A DNA stretch of 64,000 bases from Edolisoma coerulescens (lineage: Eukaryota; Chordata; Aves; Passeriformes; Campephagidae): positions 63,761 to 127,760 of the forward strand of contig VWZW01001378.1 of assembly GCA_013397115.1 (NCBI GenBank), given 5' to 3'. A model generated the notes under the pieces. That model had not been told where the DNA came from. It made no database searches and saw only the letters and a list, made by a program, of their open reading frames with translations. Below are positions 11,701 to 23,386 of this stretch, piece by piece. Positions within the stretch are counted from its first letter, which is position 1. Each line of letters opens with the position of its first letter. The translations under genes and the position numbers were made by a program.

Positions 11701-13254
11701 ACCTGCTCTTCCTCACATGCAGGGAGAGACCGAGACTCTGCCAAGTATGGACAGGTTATGTCTTATCCTCCACATTCAAACTTGCATCCACAGCTTGGAG
11801 TGTTACTTTCCTTGCTTCTTTGTGCAGTCAGCCGTGTAGACAATGGTCCTGGAGAGCCAAATCGATGGACTTTGCTGCCCATTTTTTATGGACATCAAAA
11901 AGATGAGAAAAACAGAACAAGAACAGGATCAGAGTCAGTTTATTGTCTGGAGGGATGGGGAAGGAGAGACATTCTCAGTGGCTGTAATCTTGGTTACCTG
12001 CTCTGGCTTGCATTGCTGGACTCTGCCACCCGACATAGGTGATCCCAGATATGAAGCTGAACTGAACACAGAGCGGACTCCTCTACCCCGGGAAGATCAG
12101 ACTGACCTTTTCATTACTGTGGATGTATCCAAAATCTTAGGTGTAGTATGTTGTGCCAGGTAGTTATTCATAGGTGGCACAGATCTTTGGCTAATGCAGG
12201 TAACAGGGGTATGTTTAACAATCCATATTCCTGGAATAGTGTTCAGTTTTTGTAGTTAGGGAGCACAGATGCTAAAATGGGATAAATGCAGGCCAAAAGA
12301 TGAAATGTTTCTTGCTACTGTTCTGCAGTGACATGTAGTGCTCAGGTGGCCTCTCAGTGTGTAGGACTTCTCAGTCTCATCTGCTTCCCAAGTCTTCGTG
12401 CTACTTTGTTCATGCCATTGTGATGTAACTGCAATTTATGAGCCACTGTTTTGCCGGGTTTTGTTGAATGAAAGGTATTATTGGTCCCTTCTGAAGCTAT
12501 GCATGAGATGGTGGAACTGCTATTGGACTGGACACTGTGCCAAAATCAAATTGCCCCTGAGGACTTCAGCATTTTCTGACAGTATGAATTCCTATGCCTT
12601 AAATAGGAGGAAAGAAGTCACTACTCTCAAACCCCACGCTGATCTCTTTCCAGGATTAAACACTATTATATTTCAGCACTTAGCTCAGTGCCATCCAGAA
12701 GGACTTCTTGTTTTCTTTTAACAAGAAAACAAGTGGCAATAGGATGCAGATCACTTCCAGAAGAGTGGTAACAGATCTTTCTCAGCCTGTGGATGGAGGA
12801 TTCCTCTGAGCAATCCTAGAAACCAGCCTTTGGCTGGAGGGGTCTGGAGAAACTCCCCTCTCTCCACAGGCTAGGGCTTAGTATGGAAATTGGACTCAAC
12901 ACCTAATTTTTTGCATAACCAAGTTAGCTGGGCTGGATGAACTCCAGAATTGCTTTCTAATCTCAGCTGCACCGTGTTTCTGTGGCTGGCTCTGTGCTTC
13001 CATGCTTCTGGGTAGGAGCTGCGTGTCATTGTTTCTTTGGTGGGATTGTGCCTAGGGTGGCTCTAGGACAGCCTGCAGTCCATGTTACTGGGACCACTGG
13101 TACCTTCTGAGGGTCTGCCTGTACCAGACTGGGCATGAAAATGGAGTAGGTAGGTAAGGAAGCTTTCTCATCATTTATTTTACTTTTTGTACATGAGTTT
13201 AAGATACCACAAAACATGGAAGGAAAATATGGATGTTTTGCTTTCCTTTGTTTC
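8721..13254. other. Intron 7 stretch without recognised features
   Basis: I looked for exons, CR1 tails, LTR ends, tRNA-like folds and microsatellites and found nothing I can name. An imperfect inverted repeat, AGCCTGTGGA near 12784 and TCCACAGGCT near 12865, bounds about 90 bp. The short open frames here have no recognisable domains. Confidence 0.6.
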
Positions 13255-13818
13255 NNNNNNNNNNNNNNNNNNNNNNNNNNNNNNNNNNNNNNNNNNNNNN
13301 NNNNNNNNNNNNNNNNNNNNNNNNNNNNNNNNNNNNNNNNNNNNNNNNNNNNNNNNNNNNNNNNNNNNNNNNNNNNNNNNNNNNNNNNNNNNNNNNNNNN
13401 NNNNNNNNNNNNNNNNNNNNNNNNNNNNNNNNNNNNNNNNNNNNNNNNNNNNNNNNNNNNNNNNNNNNNNNNNNNNNNNNNNNNNNNNNNNNNNNNNNNN
13501 NNNNNNNNNNNNNNNNNNNNNNNNNNNNNNNNNNNNNNNNNNNNNNNNNNNNNNNNNNNNNNNNNNNNNNNNNNNNNNNNNNNNNNNNNNNNNNNNNNNN
13601 NNNNNNNNNNNNNNNNNNNNNNNNNNNNNNNNNNNNNNNNNNNNNNNNNNNNNNNNNNNNNNNNNNNNNNNNNNNNNNNNNNNNNNNNNNNNNNNNNNNN
13701 NNNNNNNNNNNNNNNNNNNNNNNNNNNNNNNNNNNNNNNNNNNNNNNNNNNNNNNNNNNNNNNNNNNNNNNNNNNNNNNNNNNNNNNNNNNNNNNNNNNN
13801 NNNNNNNNNNNNNNNNNN
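13255..13818. other. Assembly gap (564 N)
   Basis: All bases are N, so any translated frames across it are artefacts. The flanks (TTGTTTC on the left, CAAACTC on the right) are ordinary sequence and do not reveal what is missing. Confidence 0.99.
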
Positions 13819-15727
13819 CAAACTCTTTCCCTGGGATTCTTGATCTGACTGAACCTCTCTGATGAAGACTGTAAGGGCTGTGTCCCTCTGGTAATGGCTG
13901 GGAGAGTGTAAGCAGAAGAGAGGACATTGGGGTTGTGTAAACATCTTGAAATCTGGCCTATTTCTTTTCATGGCTTTGGAAACTAGGTATCTTAGGGCTA
14001 CACAAGAAAAATTAAGAGTTCAGTCTTAGTAGTATGTGGTGAGATGTGTACATCCAGGTAGAATATTTAACCAGTGTGGATAGGTGAGGTGAAATGTGGT
14101 CACAGACTGAACCCTTTGGTCGAGGTCTGGGTGGCCCATGAAGGAAGGAAAAGCTGCCTTTCTGTGCCAGGTCTTGGCTGGATTCTGGGTGCTCATCCCA
14201 CATCAGAACAAAGTCACAATCTCTTTCCACGTTCCACCTTCTCTTTAATTTTTAGTTTTGCTGTGCTTAAGACTAAAGTCTAACTCTGCACTCTGAAGCT
14301 AGTGGTGGCAGGAACCAAGGAAAGAATGCTTTTCCTCTGTCTTGTGACTTATGTGATCTGCCTTTTATGGACCATTTTTGATGGTCATCTGAGAGAACTA
14401 GGTATTTTTTGTGTCCAACTGAAACAATAGTGTGACATTACAGGCAAAAAAAGCTCCCAATGCATGCCTTTGAGCAGTACATAATAAAATAGAACTTTTC
14501 TCTCCTTCATGCACACCTGATGTTTACAGTGAAGACTACTATTATTTTACAGGTGCAAAAATGGGATACAGGGTTAGTATTTCATTAACAAGAAGTAAAA
14601 AAGTGCCTTAATAATGATGGGAAAATCATTGTGATATCTGCTGGTGGCAGTTCCTGGCAGAAAAAGAGGGTGTTTGTTTAAATTTGTATATTGCTGTAGT
14701 CAAAAAGAATGAACCCAAGAATCTCCTGACTAATTGATTCAGCAGTTGTAGGTTGTTTATTGTCATGAATTCAGATCTAAATCCAGATCTTCCTGACCAC
14801 AATGAGAAACCTGGTTTCATTAGGAAAACCTATTTGTCCCTTAAATGCATTTGCTACTTCATATTTTAAGAGTGACTGGGAGGAAAGGGTTGTAAAAAGA
14901 AGATTTGGTGAGGAGGATGATAGCTCAAGTGACCTTGCAGCTGGAAATGCCAAGGACTGGAGAATAACAGTGTGGGAAAACATAAAGTATGTGTTTTATC
15001 CTCCGTCTTTTCTGAGAAGTAGAATTTCTGTGTAGAGATAATGTAGGTGTTTATAGAGACTTGGAGGCCCTCTCACAGACATTCTTGGGCTCTCTGTCTT
15101 GGGAGAGAGATCAAAGCAGAGATCATGAAAAGCACAGATTCACAGCATTGTGAAGTATTGCACAGGCCCATTCATATGTGAGGCTGGGAACAGGCCACAC
15201 CCTTTTTGCACCTGCTAAAATGGAATAAGCTTATCAGTGTATGTGTCCCTATTGTGCCAGCATAGTGATGGAATAAATCTACTCTTTACACTTCAGCTCC
15301 AGATTTTGGCCACCTTGGTTACCTGCATATATTTGATTCTCACAGTGACACAGCACTGGATTCTCTTTGCTGATGTCTCACTGTTTAGGAGGTCTGTGGC
15401 TGGTCATCCCTGTAGCAAGAGCTCCACGTGGAAAGGAGAAAACACCTGCAGAATGTGACTTGTCTAAAGAATTTCTGAATATAAAGTTAGGGATCCTCAG
15501 CAGGATGTGCCTGTTCCTTTCCAATGGCTATGGAGGGAATGAGGCGTGCTTAGTTTAAGCTGGACCTGCATAGGTGGGATGGACCTGCCCTGGAGAGAGA
15601 AAGAAGGGTCACCCGAAGATCCCAGAGAGAATTGTTATCCAGCTCATAGTCAGCAGCAGTTTTACGGCTGTGCTTTCACCAGCTGACTGAAAGGATTTCA
15701 ATGATTTTGATTTAAAATTTTAAAAAT

Positions 15728-15735
15728 ATTTGCAT
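15728..15735 (-). promoter_or_regulatory. Octamer motif (ATTTGCAT on +)
   Basis: This is a perfect match to the reverse complement of ATGCAAAT, bound by POU2F1/POU2F2 with the B-cell coactivator POU2AF1. It sits in a T-rich, low-complexity context, so chance is likely. Confidence 0.2.
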
Positions 15736-16551
15736 TTTTTCAGTGAAAAGTTGTTTCAATTTGTACTTCCTGTTCCATCTGTCTGAAATGTAACTTTTTC
15801 ACAACTCCTTCCTCTCTTTTTTCCTCCCCTCCCATCCCTAACCTCAAATCAACAGAAGAAGAAGAAAGTAAAGAAAAGATTTGGATTTGTTAATAGTACC
15901 TTTTCTTCTGGAAAAATACTTTGGTGGTTTTTTTGTTGTTGTTTTCTGTTCGTAATAGCAAAAATAAAGTCTTCTTCTGAGGCTATGTTTTGGTCATATA
16001 ACCTGTCCTTACCTGAAAATGTTGATCTGTGTTTAAACATGGAACATAGTCACAGAATAATACTTTAACTTCTGTGGGACTGTGTTGAAGTACAAATTGG
16101 TGTTGGTAGATGGATGGTTTCTAGTGAAGCATTATGCTAAGATTTACAGGTTACTTTCTACATTTAATAGATGAAAGTGCAGATGCATTTTCCAATAATC
16201 TATCCATCACTCACAATAGGATCTGCCATATTAAAGACTTGAAAAAAGGCCACATAAACTCCTATGGAAAGGCAGCCAATCTGAAAAATGGAAGTGTCAT
16301 TTTTAATGAGAAGACAGAGTCTAACTGCGACACTGTTGAGTTTTTCCATTTTTATGAATTCTTATCTTGCCATTAAAGAAGAAGTGCATTTGAGAAAGCA
16401 AACGAGGGCACTTGTACCCCACTAAGACCCAGGCTATTAACTGCCTCTTTTGATGATGTACAGCTTGACTCTGTTGGGAGTTTGGCTGTGGATTTAAATG
16501 TTGAATTTAACTACGGTAAACATATTTTGGTGCAAAGCATGTATAATAACA

Positions 16552-16559
16552 ATTTGCAT
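16552..16559 (-). promoter_or_regulatory. Octamer motif in AT-rich block
   Basis: Perfect ATTTGCAT lies about 30-45 bp before a run of TTAATTAA-type homeodomain sites, in repeat-free sequence (16490-16690). A regulatory role is inference. Confidence 0.28.
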
Positions 16560-17339
16560 TTACATAGCATCCTTTACTTAAGGATTTTGCGATTAATTAA
16601 TTAATTCAATCTGTTTCCCCCTGCCCCAAGTACCACTGTGGTATGGATAATAAATACAATTTTAAATCGAGCAGCTATAGCAGGAGGATTAAGACAAGAG
16701 GGTTCTGATGCCTTTGGGCTGGTCCTGATTGTGGTGGGCCTGGGGCTTGTTCTGCAAACATGCTGAGCAGCCTTGTCTTGTGCTCACCCTGGTCTGAAAC
16801 ACCCTGAAGATAAAAGGATGTCAAACCACCTCCACACTAGTGGGTGGAAAGTGTTCTGCAGGCTTTACGCACAATGTCTTGCCCTGGTGTTTGGGTCCTG
16901 GGGATGCTCACACGCAGCTGTGCCACCCACCACCATGGCAGCTGGGGGTTCAGGTGCTCAGGGCTGGATGTCAGCTTTAGAGCATCAACAGCGAGTTCAG
17001 TCCACAGGTAGCATTTCTCACTGCCATATAAATGCTGAAATCTGTTGTAGATCTCCAATTTGGAAATAATTACCAAAAAAAAGGAAAAGAAAAAGAAAAT
17101 AAAGGAAAGCATTCTAATTAGCTTAAGTGCTTCCTTAATTGCTTTTTTTTGGCCCACAACAATAACAAAACATCTGAGAGTTTCTGTGCAAGCCACCAAA
17201 ATGATATTTCTAGGTGAGTAGAGGGATGCATTGGCATCTGTGCATCTGCACACCACAAAAATAAAATATAGTGGCAATCCGAGTCAGGCTGCAGGAAGTT
17301 GTTTCTAAGCCAAGGTAATTGTTTTGATGACAGTGGCTG

Positions 17340-17845
17340 AAGACCTCTGAAAGATATTGAGGAGCTGGAATGTGTCCAATGACAATCAGTGGAGCTGGGG
17401 AAGGGTCTGAACACACAGGTGTTCTTAGGAGCGGCTGAGGGAGCTAAGGGGGCTCATACTGGAGAAAAGGAGACTCAGGGGGGACCTTCTGGCTTTCTAC
17501 AACCCCCTGACAGGAGGGTGGAGCCAGGTGGGAGTCAGGCTCTGCTCCTAGAGAACAAGGTACAGGGCAAGAGGACATGGTCTCAAGATATGCTTGAGGG
17601 GGAAGGTTTACATTGGATGTTGGGAAAACATCTTCAGTGAAAGGGCTGCTCAACCCTGGCACAGGCTGCCCAGGGCAGTGGTGGAGTTGCCATCCCTTGA
17701 AAGATGTACAAGCCATGTGGATGTCCATGTGGATACTCCACTGGGGACATGGAGTACTGGTGGCCTCAGCACTGCTGGGGAATGGTTGGACTCGGTGATC
17801 TTAGAGAGCTTTTCTGACCTAAACAATTCTATTATTCTGCCACTG
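17340..17845 (+). mobile_element. CR1 LINE 3' fragment
   Basis: Typical CR1 3' landmarks occur in order: GGAGAAAAGGAGACTCAGG near 17460, CTTCTGGCTTTCTACAAC near 17484, GCTGCTCAACCCTGGCACAG near 17645, GCTGCCCAGGGCAGTGG near 17665, TTGGACTCGGTGATCTTAGA near 17787, and the tail ATTCTATTATTCTG near 17826. It is 5'-truncated and on the same strand as PAX5. No coding capacity remains. Confidence 0.92.
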
Positions 17846-18337
17846 ATGATATGTGGCCTTAGTTGGCTTAATAGGAGTTAATTCTTAAATGATACTTGAC
17901 CAGTTGGGAGATTCTATGTATTTGAAGAGAATTGACCGTGAGTTATCAGACCAGCAGTTTTGGGAAGTGAGTAGAAGGAGTGGTAAAAGGGGCAGTTTGG
18001 GGTCCATGTGCACCCCTGGGAAGTGGAGAGCATGCTTGGAGGCCACTTGCTGTCTGCTGTTTGCTCACACCTTCCTGCCATCCCCTAGAAATGGGAGCAT
18101 GCCTTAATTTTTTTAATCTAGGAGAAATCCGAGAGAAATCTAGGTGAAACTTAAGAGGACTCAAGAAAGAAAAACTGCAAAGTGTAAAGTGTTTGAAGTC
18201 ATGTTTTAATAAGGCTGCAGTGTATTTTTTGAGGAAAGTTCTCGCTTTGCTCTCTATTCTTTGAAAGAAGAGCTCTTCCTGTAGTTTTGTCCTTGGAAAA
18301 CACTGTGTTAGCCGAGAATAGAGATTTTATAAGCCTA

Positions 18338-18441
18338 CTTGTTTGTTTGGGGGTTTTTGTTTGTTTGTTTTGTTTGTTGTGTTTTTTGGTTTGGTTTGGT
18401 TTGGTTTTTGGTGGTTTTTTGCTTGAGTTTTTTTTTTTTAG
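18338..18441. repeat. T-rich TTTG/GGTTT low-complexity tract
   Basis: Runs of GTTT and GGTTT are followed by a poly-T of about a dozen bases. It could be a degenerate microsatellite or the reverse of an A-rich retroposon tail; no retroposon body is recognisable beside it. The peptide frame through it is a composition artefact. Confidence 0.85.
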
Positions 18442-21400
18442 TAATGGACCATTGTTTCTTTATGATTTCATGTTACATTAAGCCCAAAAATGTGTGAATT
18501 TAGGTTTTGTATAATTTCTCATAAAAATGTTGAACTGTAAAAAAAAAAAAATGCAAAAAGAAAAATGAAGTAGGAAAACAGAAAAATGTCATTGGCAATT
18601 CATCAAAATACAAATTGCCTGGCTTTGAGCTGCTTGATGGAATTGACACATCTACCGGCAGTGAGGAATATCACTTGTGGAAATCCCACAAGAATCAGCA
18701 GGGATGGGGACTGCCTGTGCTGCCACAGCCTTGACACCTGGCTTGGGATTTTCACACAGATGTGGCTCAAAAGTAAATTCAATAAAAAGAGTGAAAGGAG
18801 TGTTGGGGTCCCTCTGGAGTTGTCCTTCTTTTCATTGTACATTCGTTGCAACAATCTGAAATCCTTGAGCTCAGCCCTGTGATGACATTATACATTTTTG
18901 AGCACTAACTTCTGAAAAAGGCTTGTGTATCAGCAGTATCCCTCTAAACAGGGATATGTGGGTTATCCCCTCACCAGCTGTCTCCGGCAGTTGTGGGTCC
19001 AGACCTTGTGGCTTCCCCAGATGTGAGCATCCTCCTGGGGGAAGGGTGGTCCTGGACCACTGGGACTTAAGGATTGCAAGGGTATGTAGGGTGTAGAAGA
19101 GTGTGATGGGGAGGCAGCAGGTGCTGCTACAGCTGCACTAATTGCAAAATCCATAAGAGGTGGGGTGATGCTGGGGGCTGTGGATGAGACTCTCTTTGTC
19201 TGCAAATCAGGTGTTCACTGCTAAACAGAGGCCTTATTTTTGCTCCTTCTGTCCTTGTTAATATCATTATAACTATGGAATATGGGCACAAGCTATTCCC
19301 AGGCATTGGTGTAGCCTTGAACAGGTCCGGTACTGTTCACACTGGAGGAGAATTGTGTCCTGTGTTGCCTGACCTGCATATGCTAGCCAGTAAAGGCAGT
19401 CCCAAATGCATCCAGGTCCAGCTTTTCCCCCATGCTGATGGGGAGACAGCCAAGCTGTCTGGGATAGGCACAGAATCGGGGCAAACTATGAACCAATCTT
19501 GCTGAGGCAAGGCTTTGTCCAGCCTAGCCCGAGTGACAGAGCTGCATCCAGCCCCTGAGTTCTCTGGAGAGCACTGCCCGTCTCTCCCTGTGGGGCTGCA
19601 CTGGGGGTGGTCATCATAGGAACAAGGGAACACGGGCAGTAACAGGGACACATGGGACATACACATGTTGCACAAATGCGGGGTACAGGGTTGCAGATCA
19701 TACTCCTGCTGTGTGCGTCTTTGCCTGCAGCTGCTGAGGCCACACCAGCAGGTGCTCCATGGATCTCCATGTCCTGCCCCAGAGCATCCCCATGGCTTTG
19801 TCCACCCTAGAGTGACTGGTGTTTATTCTGCTGTCAAACATTTGACCAACAGAGGTACAGGCAGCTACTGTGGCCTCCCACTGTAAGGATGCACAAGGCT
19901 GCAGAAGTCACTTTGGATCTTTTGGGGACATGCAGAGGTGGGATCATCAGCACATGGCCAGGCGCACCTTGTCCATTGTGTAAGGGTTCATGGCTGCTTA
20001 ACAGGCTTAGGGATGCACTGCTGCATCCTCACTACTCAGGAGACAGATTTTATCCATACCCTGCTGGGGTCTTCACTACCTTCAAGTCTTGATATCTGCT
20101 CAGGTTTTTTAATGAGACATGATCTTAAGCTCTTAAGATAAGAATAGGATATTGTTGGGTCCTACTGTGATATGCATAAAGCAACTCTGTGGTGATCTGT
20201 GTGATACTGCCTCCCCACCCTGACCAGCACGTGGTGGACAGGAGTGCCTGTCTCCTGTGCTTGGCCCCTTGGAGAGATGGAAAGCCACTGCTCCTGTACA
20301 TTGTGTCAGTCAAGGGTTTCTAGACAGCAGAGTTACTTCTATGCTTTCCTCTGCAAGGCACTGCCTGCAGACCCTCAGCAAAATGATCCTTTTCTGTAGT
20401 GGCTGCTCTGAGGTCTTCTGGCTGCCGCTGGCCTCTGGTGCAGCAGGGGAGGTCCCTCCTGCTGGGTGGATACATAATGAACTTGCAGTCCTCATGGAGG
20501 GGAAGGCACTGTCATGGTTGTGGACACGGTGGTCCATGTGACAGCCCTAGCCGCTGTCATCACCTTCATTCCTCTGTCCCCACTATGTGGTATGAAGAGG
20601 TTGTAGGCAGCCGGGATCAGCAGTGGCACCACAGGTCTGGAGAGAAGAGCTTAGTGAGTGTGACATTTGGCTATCCCTCTGGGACACTGTCCCAGCCTCT
20701 CCTCCCAGTGGATCCATAGGGTGGTAGGGACATCCATCAGCTTTGCTCAGCATCACATATGCCCTGCAGAGAGGAGAGCAGCTCTGCCCGCATCATCAGA
20801 AGTGCTGTCCTGAACGTACTCCTTTCTCTGACCTTTGTAATTATTCCTGTCCAATCTTTCTTCATGTTTTCTTTTAATTATTTTCCCCTTTCTTCTCTCC
20901 CTCTTTTTTTCCCCTTAAAACTCCAGCACTCCTCTCTGGTGTATTAAGAATGTGAGTGAAATTGAAGGCTGGAACATCTCAAGTCTTTATGATGATGAAT
21001 GACTTTCACTGCCAAACCTTTTATTGTCTGTGATTTGGAAAGAAGGGAAGCTGATTTATTGTGGCCAACTGTCATGCCATTTAATATAGTTATAAATCCT
21101 GACACCATGATGGCCACTATCAGCCAGGGATCCTGTCTGGCCACTCTCCTGCCCTGCTTTCGTCCACAGTCGCTGTCTTCAGCTGAGGAGCAGGCAGGGG
21201 AAAATGTGAGCTGGGAGCTCTCAGCTGAAGGGTAATCGCTGAGGATCAAGCAAGTCCCAAGTGTCTCACCCAGACCCAGGCAGGCTACACAGCCCCCAGC
21301 TATTGGGATGGGTGGAGATGCCCCATGGCCCTGGGAATCACTGCAGTGTTCCCCCATCCTGTTGCTGGCACTCATGGGTTGCTTCAGTCCTGCTTGAGTG

Positions 21401-22839
21401 TGGCAGAAGGGGAATATCACACTGTGGCTTGGAGCAAGACCCCTTTCCGCAATCCCTTCTGTTCTCTGGTCTGAACTCACTGGAGGATGCTTCCCATAAA
21501 GTAATCCATACATTTGTTATTTTCTGAACTACATGGTGCATCAGCTGAGGTACATATCTCACTATGTTATGAGATGCTATCTACCCACTAGAAAGCTCAG
21601 AAAGAGATGGTACTTGGAAGTATGAATTTGGTCCTGCTGCTTGATGGGGCAGATGAAAGATGCAATTTTGTCTCAAAGTGACTTCAAATGAGATGTTTCA
21701 GGTTCCTTCAACTAAAGAGAATAAAACATTTCAAACTTGACAACTGAGAATATTTGGTGGAAAATACTGAAACCCCAGGGTGTCAACATTTCCATAGCTT
21801 CACTATTTCCATCACAGAATCTGAGTAAAGTGCCTATTTCAGCTTTTCATCTTATTCCAGGATTAAAAAAGCATTACTGAAATATCAGAAAAAATAGCAT
21901 ATAGGTTGTTGTTTTGAACTTTGTTGAAACCTAATTAAGATGTAAAAATTGAGGGTGTAAATATTTCTTTTGTGAGGAGTAGAAGACCACTCATGACATT
22001 AGCAATGGTGCTTGGATTGGAAATGCCTCCATCTCAGATAAATTCCAGATGCAGATCATAAATATTGATCTTTGTGAGATGAAAAATTTCAGCATGGGTT
22101 TAATGTCACTGCAAAACAGACTGATGGAAGCTGCTGGATTTTCTTTTCCTCTGTGCTTATGTAGCAAACTGAATAACCAGTTGTCAGTATACTCATGTCT
22201 TCCTGTTTTTGGCTGCACCGGCAGGTTGCTGGGTCGTGTTCACCCATGTCAGTGTTGAGTGGGCTCCCCTGCATGAGTGGGTGTCTGTCTGCATGGGGGC
22301 AGGTAGGACAGTGAAGCCCTGGGTCGCCTGGCAGCTGGCTGAGCATTGGCAGCCCCTAGAATAGCAGTACTGCACTGAACTTGGCTGGACACGCCATGGC
22401 CCTGAGCAGTGACATGGTCTGCCAGAGCATTGTCAGTCATTGGGTGCTGGTGAGGGGTGCAAGGGTCTGGCTTGGGACCAAAGGGATTCCCAGAGAGGCA
22501 GGTTTGCATAGTGTCTGGGCTTCTCCTCCTGGTCTTGCTGCTCCCAAAAGCCCTCTGGATGTCACTGCTCTCCTTTGCAAGATACCTGGAAACCCATGTC
22601 CTCCCCTCTCGCCTGGTTGCTTGGCTCGATCAACTTACCTGCTTTCCCACATCATGAAGCTGGCAATGATCTCATCCCACCCCACCAGAACGTGGGAGGG
22701 ACCTGGGGCTTGGCAGCCTGAAAGCTTGCCTGGATTCTAGAACCCTTTCCAGGCCACCCTATTTAGTTCTCAGACCTAGGAGCAGTGTCACCCCAGCTGC
22801 CAGGCTGGGAGGAAGAGGAGGTGGGCTGCCCTGCCCCTC
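18442..22839. other. Intron 7 stretch without recognised features
   Basis: Nothing I can identify as an exon, CR1, LTR or RNA gene. There is an A-run at 18540-18551 and a perfect 7-bp inverted repeat with one central base, TGGGACA/TGTCCCA, at 20680-20694. A 189-codon frame on the - strand (20944-21513) has no recognisable domain. Confidence 0.6.
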
Positions 22840-22866
22840 ATAGTATAGCATAGCACAGCATAGCAT
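22840..22866. repeat. ATAGC pentanucleotide microsatellite, left part
   Basis: About five units of ATAGC with one ATAGT and one ACAGC variant. It continues in the same register at 23356-23386, so the two parts were one array before the LTR inserted. Confidence 0.9.
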
Positions 22867-23355
22867 TGTGGCTGTGCTGCCACGTTTTCAGGATGCCGTC
22901 AGCAGCTCTGCCAGGCCGGCTGCTTGGGAGGGCGTGTGGGCCTGGATGCAGGGAGCCCAGGGTCTTATGCTACACCCTGACCACAGCAGGAAAACACACA
23001 AAAGTGGTCAAGAACGTAGCTTCCACTTGATGGGGCTTCCCCCAGGCTGGTGGGAGACGCGCCAGCAGAGATAAAGGCGAAGAGGAGCGATCTACTGCTT
23101 AAACTCCAGGGAGTTCAATCTTCTGAAAGTTGCAAGAGCAGTGAGATGACATACACAGAAGTTACAGGTGTTTTTATACTGGGACATAGGGAGGCGGGGT
23201 GAGGGGTACAACCCAATAGGGAAAGGGAACATGGGAGGGATCAACAGGGAAACAGCCAGTGAAGATGGAACAGGGGAGGGATTACAGACAACCAATGGGG
23301 AGCTGAGGGCAGGGCTACAGGGAGGCTGTGGGAACTCGCAATCCAGGATGCAACA
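22867..23355 (-). mobile_element. Solo LTR of an endogenous retrovirus (489 bp, antisense to PAX5)
   Basis: Read on the - strand it starts TGTTGCATCC at 23355 and ends AGCCACA at 22867, giving TG...CA ends. Both flanks are TAGCAT (22861-22866 and 23356-23361), a 6-bp target duplication. On the - strand the first third has two inverted CCAAT boxes (CCAAT on + at 23292-23296 and 23213-23217), a GC-box-like CCCCGCCTCCC, and TATAAAAA at 23178-23171, an order expected of an LTR promoter. No canonical AATAAA is visible. There are no gag, pol or env remains and no second LTR, so this is a solo LTR from recombination. The 6-bp duplication suggests an ERVK-like or alpharetroviral relative; the family is unknown to me. 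Confidence 0.82.
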
Positions 23356-23386
23356 TAGCATAGCGTAGCATAGCGTAGCGTAGCAT
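23356..23386. repeat. ATAGC/GTAGC pentanucleotide microsatellite, right part
   Basis: About six units alternate ATAGC and GTAGC, whereas the left part is nearly pure ATAGC. It includes the right copy of the LTR target duplication, 23356-23361. Confidence 0.9.

Larger units (their letters stand above)
13819..17339. other. Intron 7 stretch, mostly AT-rich, with two octamer motifs
   Basis: No exon or known repeat is visible. The sequence is AT-rich, with perfect ATTTGCAT at 15728-15735 and 16552-16559, TTAATTAATTAATTAA-like sequence near 16590-16606 and an A/G-rich run at 17075-17110. Positions 16490-16690 look like a possible non-coding element on composition only. Confidence 0.5.

Noticed and set aside
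12783..12875. Inverted repeat as ends of a DNA transposon
   Set aside because: The arms are only 10 bp, no target duplication is visible and the 90-bp interior matches no family I know.
13180..13971. Long open frames across the N gap
   Set aside because: Translation of N bases is an artefact; only a few dozen real codons exist on either side.
18287..18481. Hydrophobic small membrane protein frame
   Set aside because: The Phe, Leu and Val richness comes from the TTTG/poly-T tract, not from a gene.
20944..21513. 189-codon antisense frame as an intronic gene
   Set aside because: No domain, no start context or transcript evidence, and frames of similar length occur elsewhere in the window by chance.
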